Assembly: GCA_964023205.1 (NCBI GenBank)
Contig: OZ026840.1
Coordinates: 33,893,336 to 33,957,335 of the forward strand
DNA: 64,000 nucleotides
From: Lutraria lutraria
Taxonomy: Eukaryota > Mollusca > Bivalvia > Venerida > Mactridae
Direction: 5' to 3'
Each line of letters opens with the position of its first letter. Position 1 is the first letter of the stretch. A program made the translations under genes and the position numbers. Under the pieces are notes generated by a model. It saw only the letters and a list, made by a program, of their open reading frames with translations, had not been told where the DNA came from and made no database searches. Positions 55,801 through 64,000 of the stretch are shown here, in pieces.

Positions 55801-56728
55801 GAGATATGCCTACGCAAAGGAAAGAGGTAATACACCTATTTCAAATGATTCAATAAGATTAATCCGATCAGCCTGTCAATCATATCCAGATTCATATATT
55901 CGGGAAATAGCAGATGCATTAGGGACTGACATTAATGAAGATCAAGACAGCAGCAGTGAAAAAAGTGCGCCTGTGGTATCAGGGAATCTTAATATATTCA
56001 ATGAAAACAATGAGCGCATACCAAATAAAACGCCTGAAGTTGAACAAAAAGAAAAATGTATGAATAGGTCAACACGTACTACGTCATTGTGTTACACTGA
56101 TGAAGTTGATGGACGGAGCGAACGACCGGCATCGGTACCTGTTGTCAGTGACACATCGCCTCCAGTTAATGCTTCAAATCAATCTAAACAATATGCAACT
56201 GATAGAATGCATTCATCTAAACATAAAAGTGTATGTTTAGATGTGGACGACACGGCCCTCAGAAATTCTAGGGTAACGTATGGAAGTGACCCAGAAAGAA
56301 AATCTGACAGTGATAATGGTGAAGATCGATTTCAAGATTATACGACTGATAGAATGCATTCATCTAAAGATACCACAAGAAGAAAAGGAAGACATATTGA
56401 CCTGAAAACTGTTCGTGTAGATGTGTCGTCTGTAGACGACACGGCTTCCAGAAATACGGGGGTAACGTATGGAAGTGATACACAAAGAACATCTTACAGT
56501 GATAATGACAATTATCACAGATCACGTGATAGTAATGTCCCTTTCAATAATTCTAGACCTTCTGCAAGTGATCACGTCGATATTACTCTTCATCCTGATC
56601 AATTTGAAGAATTCAGAAGAAATGCAAACGACGATCCGGGCTTAGTTACTAAATTTATTGAAGACATTAAAGCTGGACTCCGAAGGGCTTGCAATAAGAT
56701 AAAAAATGTCAAATGTACCGTAATTTAG
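46855..56728 (+). CDS. GIMAP/AIG1-type GTPase, copy B (3 exons)
   Basis: Predicted exons are 46855-46894, 50818-50951 and 55328-56728, giving 524 residues like copy A. All motifs listed for A are kept: the P-loop GRTGHGKSST, DTPG, the GIMAP box, THMD and the C-terminal CTVI. Eleven residues differ from A: D13V, K55E, V79E, K93R, P111H (in the GIMAP box), L238R, V259D, I280N, Y282F, V350D and H479L. I saw only two silent changes. The frame is open throughout, so it may be active. Exon 1 is predicted from phase and conservation; exons 2 and 3 are secure. Confidence 0.8.
47564..47822. mobile_element. 259-bp MITE with ATTTACCTCCCTTGG ends
   Basis: Inverted ends of about 38 bases: ATTTACCTCCCTTGGTGGCC... 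(47564-47601) and its complement (47785-47822), with about four mismatches. The interior is non-coding. It is present in duplicon B only, in the stretch where A and B are not alignable. Confidence 0.65.
48171..48290. repeat. Block inverted relative to duplicon A
   Basis: Reverse complement of 13108-13230. The central 36-base palindrome CAAAGACCTATACATACATG... (48191-48226) has perfect 7-base flanking repeats ATTACTC (48184-48190 and 48227-48233). Confidence 0.65.
51085..51510. repeat. TTCATGAA-type degenerate repeat array (copy B)
   Basis: Same array as 15930-16310 but expanded by extra GTTCATGAACTGTTGATGA-like and CATGAATTTATTCATGA-like units. Confidence 0.6.
53869..53959 (+). promoter_or_regulatory. 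Second promoter block and leader exon inside intron 2 (copy B)
   Basis: TGACGTCA (53869-53876), ATG at 53923, then 37 nt encoding MSVFRRKRACFD plus one base, with a GTAATA donor at 53960. The leader coding bases are identical to those of copy A at 18819-18855. Confidence 0.55.
54052..55315 (+). mobile_element. Tandem-core repeat with hairpin ends (copy B)
   Basis: Counterpart of 18948-20220, with a few bases fewer in the CGTCGTGCGTCG lead. It ends GGCCCTCTTG, 12 bases before the main GIMAP exon. Confidence 0.75.
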
Positions 56729-57188
56729 GGAGAATATCTTTTTTCAAACATTTGTATGTGTTTATAAACAACATTTATAAAGTTACTGGATGTTGAACAT
56801 AATATACTTTCGTATATCCGGAAAATATTTTCTATCCCATATGTAATTTAAAAACTCTTAACTACATTTTCATAAACATTTTACTGGGTCTCGGCACACA
56901 GTACGAGAGCGTTTGTTTGTGCTAGTTTTCATGTTTAAAGCACTTAATTGTATATATCGAAACGTCAAAGTCGTCTTGCGTTTGGTGCGATGAGAGCAGC
57001 TGTTTTGTGTCTAGTGATTTTGGTTAACCTAAGATTAAACCATTTTATTGCAGAATGTTAAACTACTTAAAACTACTAGCTGTAATATGATTGTAAAAAT
57101 CCACCTTTAATTTTTATCTAGAATTATCAAGGGAATAGAACATAATGCGGATCGGTATGTAATAATTAAGTACAATGCAGTTGTATCA

Positions 57189-57194
57189 ATAAAA
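57189..57194 (+). terminator. Candidate poly(A) signal of GIMAP gene B
   Basis: AATAAA about 460 bases after the stop, kept from copy A. Confidence 0.35.
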
Positions 57195-57429
57195 CGGTGA
57201 TATCAGTTTTAGGATAGATTTGTCACATCTTTATCCAAATGTATAAAGTAGCCTATTTAGATTAGATAAGATGTATGTAACCGAAGGACTTGAACCGCTG
57301 TATAATTATATTACTTGAAAGACCGCTGAAGCTGCATAAATTTATAACCAGATCACGTATTCAATATACAATGTACATCTTAAGCTTTTTCTTTAAAAAA
57401 AGACCTCGGATTTAATGTATTCCTATTTT

Positions 57430-58147
57430 AGCTCACCAAAGTTGAGCTATTGTAATCGTGTGTTGTCCGTCGTCTGTGCGAGCGTGCGTCTGTGCGTCAG
57501 TGCGTCAACAATTCCTTTAAACAACATCTCCTTCTTAAGCAGTGGACCAATTTCAACGAAACTTTACAGGGATGTTCCTTGCATGTAGCTCTACCAAAGT
57601 TGTTAAAAAATTAATGTAATTAAAAACTCTGGTTGCCATGTCAACCAATAGGAAAACCTTGTCCAAAACAACTTGGCATAGAGCTTCTAAAGATATTCAG
57701 TGTCTAGCATTGTCTAGTGGACCTCTACTGAGTTTCTTCAAATCATGGCCCTGGAGTCAGAATTGTAACTTAATTTTACATAGACTTATATAGGATAAAT
57801 TTAAAAATCTTTTTAGAAACTAGAAGACCTTAGATATTTGGTATGTAACATTGTCTAGTGGACCTCTACCAAGTTTGTTCAAATTATTAACCTTGGGTCA
57901 AATTTGGCTCCGCCCCGGGGGTAACATGATTTTACATACATAGGCTCATTTACGAAGATTTTAAAAATCTCCCTATCGGAAACCTCAAGTCCTTAAGCTA
58001 TGATATTTAGTGGGAAGCATTGTCTGGTGGACCTCTACCAAATTTGTTCAAATACTGGCCCCGGGTCAAAATTGACTTCCCCTGGGGTTAATTGATTCTA
58101 CAATTAGTTATTCTGGTGAGCGATATAGGGCCATCATGGCCCTCTTG
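57430..58147 (+). mobile_element. Hairpin-ended repeat, GACCTCTAC-core type (copy B)
   Basis: Counterpart of 22337-23087. The 5' hairpin has lost most of one arm (AGCTCACCAAAGTTGAGCT), and a stretch of the first core unit is missing. The right end GGCCCTCTTG is intact. Confidence 0.65.
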
Positions 58148-58852
58148 TTTCCTTAGGTTTAAGGATAAAACATCTCAAGATGTGTATTGAATACGGGCCC
58201 TGGTTTTCAACTTTCTGGTAATTAGGGTTGGGCAGGTCCTCGGTCGGGCTGACATCAACTTTAAACCTTTGGCTTCCGCTCGACAACTGTAGTTTAGACT
58301 GACCTTTTTGTGGAGACCTAGCTTGGCATTTTTTTATTCGGGATCAAAGTCACATTCAGAAAAATGGTATTTAAAAAATGTTTTGAAAACTTATGGTTTT
58401 AGTATTATTGAAGTTGTCGTGTTTCTTGTCTTCTTATCTACATGTACATTCTATAATTCATATTTTGTTACATTGATGTTTTGCCAATAGATTATTGTTC
58501 GGGCACTTTGTTCACGCGTGAGCTGGTTTTCGTTGTATTTTGTTATAAGGCATATGCCTACAGACTGGGCTTCGTATTTTGAATGGTCCTTGTGATGAAG
58601 AAAAATCCGGCGGCATTAACACATAAATACAATGTATATTGTTAATCGAGATGGTAGTGTAGTCGATTATGTAATTAAATTTTTTTAATCAACCCCTGTT
58701 GTATTCATATATAAAATTCTGATGTATTGTACGATCACTGTTGTATTGGTCAGTCAATTGATTAGTAAACCAGCAAAAGCTCCAGCACCTTTTAATAAGG
58801 GCAAGTAATAGGCAAATCCCCACTTTATTCTTGTGAACAGTGCCTAACCAAG

Positions 58853-58993
58853 ATGTGTGAAGAACATTTTGTCGGACATTTTGGACCTACAAAAAAGGAA
58901 AAAGAACATCATCTATATAAATGCATGTTTAAACAAGCACGTGATTTGGCAAGAGAACAGAACAAAGTTGAAACAAATAAGCATGGAGAGTAG
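58853..58993 (+). CDS. Unrecognised 46-residue small ORF (copy B)
   Basis: Same frame as 23774-23914 with one replacement (E14K) and a silent CAC/CAT change. ATG and TAG are conserved. No family is recognised. Confidence 0.25.
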   Translation: MCEEHFVGHFGPTKKEKEHHLYKCMFKQARDLAREQNKVETNKHGE

Positions 58994-59269
58994 AAGAAAA
59001 AAATGACATATCAACAACAATTTTCTACTCTCACAGTCAGTTTAAAAGTTAAATTATTGCTCATTTAAAAAGAATTCTTTACAATAGATTCACATTTTTT
59101 TAGAATTTTACTGTCATGGTCATTCATAAAATTGTAAAAATGGTTTAACAAAATAACAAAAATCCTAACGATAGATAACGATCGCACGTGCACATGTAAA
59201 CAAAAGGATAAATATTCTCCCTGTCATTTGTATTACAATATAAACATGCTCTTTAATTCCTAGGAAACC

Positions 59270-59291
59270 TATATATATATATATATATATA
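59270..59291. repeat. (TA)11 microsatellite
   Basis: An uninterrupted TA run in duplicon B. The matching site in A (about 24150-24190) has unrelated sequence, so the region was rearranged in one copy. Confidence 0.8.
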
Positions 59292-60134
59292 AGCCTAACC
59301 ATCCTTCTTTAAAACAAGAAGTAAGTCCACTTTTAAACACAGATGGAAAAGACTTAGCCTTTATAAACAAAGAGTCAATAATACTAAACATTTCTGAAAA
59401 ATCAAAGTCATTTAAAATTGTTTTATCTGTACTCACCAGTTTGCACACCCTAGCTGATATAAATACGATTTCAATTTTAACAACACGTACTTTTTTATGA
59501 GATGAATTTACTTGTAAATTCTTCTTATATAGCGGTCACGCAGACTATGAATTTCAACACTGCACTGCTCTGTACAGTAATCTTAGGTAGCGCTTCGTAC
59601 TACATTTTTTCGGTCTTTATCGCTACAGACTCGCTAACAGAGCGATATTGCACGCAGTACAAACACTCATTCACATACAGTCAGTTAAGTAAAAACCATC
59701 GGTGCGGTAACTATATCGATTTTCTATTTTTTAGGACCCATTTCTAAAGGCTATCATTTTGCTTATAAATACGTCCTGAATTGGTTTAATGTATCAATGA
59801 TTTGAGTATCATGATACTATCATCTCAATCCTGGATTAGATGAATAATCCTCTAAATATTCAGATAAGTACACGGTTTTCCCAATTCAGTCTATAAATTG
59901 CGCTTTAACTCGACTGTTCGCAAAGGACTAGAAAGAAATTTAGACGAAATTTAATACAAAGTAATTGCCTTTGCGCGGGAAATAATTTTCGTCTGAAGGA
60001 TTGAAATTTGTAAAATGTATACCACCACTGTCAAACAAATGGGATGCTGGATTATTTTAGTTTATTTATCCCCAAAAGTGAGTGCCAAATTATTATTTTC
60101 TTGTCAAATGGTGCGTTATTGATTCAAGATTTGA

Positions 60135-61335
60135 CGAATCAGTTTCTCCGCGGCCTTGAAGGTTTCCGTTCGGAATGGTACGGAACACATCCGGATTTTA
60201 CGTAAGTCAATATGGCCGCTTAAGCAGCTTGAGATTGCCTCAAATCATGTGTTGTAGTGTCTAAGGTATACACCCATTGAATAATTCGTCGGTTGTTTGT
60301 GATTGCAAAGTTGATATTATTTCGATAAACGCCGATGTATGTATCGTCGGTTGACATGTATTCGATACGTACGTGTTTTCGATACTTTCTGTTTTCTGCG
60401 CATAAAAGCTTGACAGGAAGTAGAATGACGTCACTTTTTATTTACGAATGTGCTCGACCTTGCTATTTTACGATCCGCACAATATAATTCCAAAATATGT
60501 CGTTATCAAGTAAGTAAACAGTCAATTTGAAACACACAGCAAATAACCGCTCAATTCACTACGCCATTTTATCGCTTTAACAACAATATCGTTAAAAATG
60601 AAAATAAGAAAAACTGAGAAAATATTTTGACCTAGACTGGGAATGTGGCTCGTCTGCTATCTAGATCACACGACCATCATGCAACAGTCGTATTTCCTGT
60701 CCATTACAGGGTGTTTGAAAAGTGTTCACGTCTTATTTATTTTTCGCTAAAATTTCTTAGAATTGATTATTAGTACATCTTACATTTTCAATAAAAATCC
60801 CAAAATGTAAGTAGAGTAAGACTTTACAACTTATCAAATGAAGTGAGCTACGGGTTGTACTACACGTCTGTGATATTAATTTATCATTGCCTCGGAGATC
60901 ATACCAAAATTAAGATAAATTACACAGACTTGAAGCCAGAGGTTGCCGCCATTTTGTCTAGCATACTTATGCATCGTAAACTATTAATTATAATGTGATT
61001 AAGCAGCGTGGGTATGATCACATTCACCAAACAAGGTTTTCTCATAATTCCGCGTTATGCCTGGTACTTTTGGACCATCCTCTGTCTTGAAAACTCTTCA
61101 ATTTTGGAGGTATCGAAAATGGGTCAATTTTGCGTAATGGCGGTCACTGATCACAATGTTTGTTTATAGGTCTGTTATTCGTTATTTTGTGAACAAATTG
61201 ACCATAAGTGCATTGAAATTACGAGCAATAAATTGATTTTTAAGAAATAAAAGCAGGTTACGCATTTATTTGTATTTGTTGCATATAAGGCGTTTTGGAA
61301 TGTTTAAGGTATCGAAAACCCGTCAAACAATGATA
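60135..61335. other. Sequence present in duplicon B only
   Basis: Two pieces absent from A: about 90 bases after GACGAATCAGTTTC (60147-60240) and about 990 bases after CGCCGATGTA (60343-61333). The larger one has weakly inverted ends (TATCG..GGTTGAC and its partial complement near GTCAAACAATGATA) and GTATCGAAAA motifs near both ends. It may be a MITE-like insertion. No coding frame was found. Homology with A resumes at ATAAAAACACGTACGAACGAT. Confidence 0.45.
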
Positions 61336-62070
61336 TAAAAACACGTACGAACGATACAAAAAATATACTGTAGCTAACAGCGGTCCGAGTGATCGAGACG
61401 TACTTTTTGGACTTGCTACTCCAGTTCAGAACAATGTATTCATATATATAACATTAAATGTTGCTGCGTAGTATAAGACCATCGTTTAAAAACGTTTTTA
61501 ATTGGTATATCACGGCCTTGATGGACATAGGTAAATAAAACTACCTGGTGAACACAATTGGTGTATATTTTCGTGATTTCTAGACAACACAGGAGTTCTT
61601 TGATACTAGTATTAAGGATATGTTACAAGGCCTTGATAATTCATGTGGTGAAATAATTCTTTTTAAACAGCCAACATGATCCTTGTACTTTAATAATTAT
61701 TTGATTGAATAAACAGTAGCCTTCAGTACTAGGTCTCGTTTTGGACAGAATTATTGATACAGTTTTAAATTTTTGTATCAACTCAGAGATATCCTTGCAT
61801 CACAAAATTCATCTCATTTCAGGCCATCGGGCCTTTGATTATAATTATGTAACAAAACATTCATTGTAAATCACCGTAACATACCCCATCCGTTTCCTGT
61901 GAAACATAAATATGTACGAAATGTATTGCCCAAACGTGAGTTTATACGTCTGTCACTGTTTAAAATCATTACATAGTGTACATAAAAATGTAATTTACAT
62001 GTTATAATCATTGTATTGTACATACATAGCTTATCACCTTTTGAGGTTGAAACAAATATATTGAATTGAA

Positions 62071-62260
62071 TTGTTATACATCTCGTCCGTTTCCTGTGAG
62101 TGTCTTTACACAGTACATGTGCTAGGCTCGGTAGTTTGGATGGGGACACTGAAAAGGAATACCTGGAATATCGAAAGGCAAAGCCGGAATTCGAACCTAC
62201 AACCTTGTGTTTAGTAGTCCAGTGTCGTACCACTAGACCACCGATCAACCTCGCCTGCCA
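62071..62260 (-). mobile_element. tRNA-derived SINE (copy B)
   Basis: Counterpart of 25855-26040, with the same TGGTCTAGTGGTA and GGTTCGAATTCC promoter boxes on the minus strand. About 45 bases of extra flank (CACCTTTTGAGGTTGAAAC) lie next to its tail and are missing from A. Confidence 0.75.
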
Positions 62261-62501
62261 CAAGCCATCCGAATAGTAAAAACAAGGTCTAAGAAAGAAT
62301 TATGCGATTTTAGCCTTTTCACAGCCTTTTAATATGATTTCCTACATACATTGTCCATCAAACTCTACATTTACAGAGACACTATGAAAATCAGATTTTT
62401 ACAAATGGTTTTCAGCATTGTCGTTGAAACATGAAGATAAGATAAATGCCGCCAAAATAATTCAATGGAAAGGGCTTTGCGTCTTAGGATTGTCCTTTTT
62501 T

Positions 62502-63947
62502 AGCTCACCAGAGCACGAATGTGCTCAGGGTGAGCTTTTGTGATCGCCCGGCGTCCATCGTGCGTCGTGCGTCGTTACGAATACGTGGCGTCCATGTTTA
62601 CTTAAAACAACATCTCCTCCTATCCCCCTATGCCAATTGCAACCAAACTTGGCTGGAATGATCCTTGGGTGGTCCCCTTTCAAAGTTGTTCAAAAAATTA
62701 AATTTCATTTAAAATTCTGGTTGCTATGGCAACAAATTGAAAAAACTTAAAAAATCTTCTTGTCTGAAACCACAGGGCCTAGAGCTTAGATATTTGGTAT
62801 GTAGCATTGTCTAATGATACTCTACAAAGATTGTTCAAATTATTCCCCTAGGGTCAAAATTGGCTCCGCCCCGGGGGTAACTTGATTTTACATAGACTTA
62901 TATAGGAAATTTAAAAAACCTTCTTGTCAAAAACTACAATGCCTAGAGCTTTGATATTTGGTGTGTAGCATAGTCTAGTGGACCTCTACCAAGTTTGTTC
63001 AAATTATTGCCCTAGGGTCAAAATTGGCCCCGCCCCGGGGGTCACTTGATTTATATAGACTTATATAGGAAAATTTAAAAAATCTTCTTCTCCGAAACCG
63101 CAAGGCCTAGAGCTTAGATATTTTGTATGTGGCATTGTCTAGTGGACCACTACCAAGTTTGTTGAAATTATGGCCCCGGTGTCAAAATTGGCCCTGCCCT
63201 GGGGTTTATTCTATTTTATATAGGAAAATTTAAAAAATCTTCTTCTCCGAAACCACAAGGCCTAAAGCTAAGATATTTGGTATGTAGCATTGTCTAGTGG
63301 ACCTCTACCAAGTTTGTTCAAATTATTGCCCTAGGGTCAAAATTGGCCCCGCCCCGGGGGTCACTTGATTTATATAGACTTATATAGGAAAATTTAAAAA
63401 ATCTTCTTCTCCGAAACCACAAGGCCTAGAGCTAAGATATTTGGTATGTAGCATTGTCTAGTGGACCTCTACCAAGTTTGTTCAAATTATTGCCCTAGGG
63501 TCAAAATTGGCCCCGCCCCGAGGGTCAATTGATTTATATAGACTTATATAGGAAAATTTAAAAAATCTTCTTCTCCGAAACCGCAAGGCCTAGAGCTTAG
63601 ATATTTTGTATGTGGCATTGTGTAGTGGACCTCTACCAAGTTTGTTCAAATTATGGCCCCGGGGTCAAAATTAGCCCTGCCCTGGGGTTTAATCTATTTT
63701 ATATAGGAAAATTAAAAAAAATCTTCTTCTCCGAAACCAGTGACAAGGCCTAGAGCTAAGATATTTGGTATCTAGCTTTGTCTAATGGACCTCTTTAAAA
63801 TCTGTTCATATAATGGCCATGGGATAAAAAACGGCCCAGATGGGTCACTTGATCTTACTTAGACTCGTATAGAAAACTTCAACAATGTTAATCTCCAAAT
63901 GACCTTTTCTCCTGGTGAGCATTTATAGGGCCATCATGGCCCTCTTG
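62502..63947 (+). mobile_element. Hairpin-ended repeat, GACCTCTAC-core type, in a filled site
   Basis: It starts with the hairpin AGCTCACCAGAGCACGAATG...TGAGCT, followed by CGTCCATCGTGCGTCGTGCG-type lead. About six core units of 170-180 bases follow, two of them nearly identical. It ends GGTGAGCATTTATAGGGCC ... GGCCCTCTTG. In duplicon A (about 26289-26302) the flanks are joined directly at a T run, so this copy inserted after the duplication. No open reading frame was seen. Confidence 0.8.
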
Positions 63948-64000
63948 TTTAAATATTCCAAAGAGTTCGTCAAGATTATAACTACTTGTGTTTCATTTCT

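Larger units (their letters stand above)
44489..64000 (+). repeat. Segmental duplication, copy B
   Basis: Direct copy of 8274 onward, reaching the window end; the last 50 bases match about 26300-26350. The start-to-start distance is 36215 bases. If the tandem unit is complete, 8274-44488 is one unit and the lectin gene and other middle elements would recur beyond 64000. Confidence 0.9.

Noticed and set aside
61871..62263. A 130-codon minus-strand frame (GGLVVRHWTTKHKVVGSNS...)
   Set aside because: It is the translation of a tRNA-derived SINE head and body, present again at 25845-26030.

Overview
The window is eukaryotic nuclear DNA. It is AT-rich, intron-bearing, dense in transposon relics and thin in genes. 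The best guess is a bivalve mollusc. Three things suggest this: tandem AIG1/GIMAP-family GTPase genes (a family expanded in bivalves), a secreted TSP1 plus C-type-lectin gene, and many hairpin-ended repeats of the 'CTCACC...GGGCC...GGCCCTCTTG' kind that I associate with bivalve genomes. The species cannot be named from sequence alone.

Layout. (1) 1-8273 holds a decayed, env-bearing Ty3/gypsy-type retroelement on the minus strand (gag remnant, pol, env remnant). It is interrupted by two younger insertions and lies between two LTR-like direct repeats. (2) 8274-26340 is duplicon A. It contains a frameshifted GIMAP 3'-end relic (8274-8632), several palindromic mobile elements, and a three-exon GIMAP gene: leader exon 10773-10812, P-loop exon 15670-15803, main exon 20233-21633. 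(3) 26340-44488 is a mostly gene-poor middle section. It has a broken TSP1/C-type-lectin gene (28712-29418), a 3.4-kb terminal-inverted-repeat element (31150-34530), a 59-bp tandem array (35130-35870), a partial third copy of GIMAP intron-1 sequence (37440-39018), a large fold-back element (40703-41399) and a 5'-truncated LINE reverse transcriptase (41762-43498). (4) 44489-64000 is duplicon B, a direct copy of A starting 36.2 kb downstream. It has the same GIMAP relic and the same three-exon GIMAP gene (46855-46894, 50818-50951, 55328-56728) and runs past the window end.

The main result is a gene model for the two GIMAP genes that includes a very short first coding exon. A CRE-TATA promoter-like block (TGACGTCA, then TATATA) sits just upstream of a 40-nt coding exon that ends in phase 1 at a GTAATT donor. 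The P-loop exon starts in the matching phase, so the predicted product is 524 residues in both copies. The GTPase domain is followed by a long hydrophilic tail with an internal repeat. The tail ends in a basic segment plus Cys-Thr-Val-Ile, a CaaX-type prenylation signal. Each gene also carries a second copy of the promoter and leader exon inside intron 2, which looks like the fused remains of two tandem genes.

Comparing duplicons A and B works as a natural before/after experiment for mobile elements. An hAT-like MITE is full-length in A and collapsed in B. A long palindrome is whole in A and half in B. There is a local inversion around a 36-bp palindrome with target-site duplications, and a 1.4-kb repeat sits in a clean filled site in B that is empty in A. 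Nothing in the window looks prokaryotic, and no CRISPR array, rRNA gene or intact canonical tRNA gene was seen.
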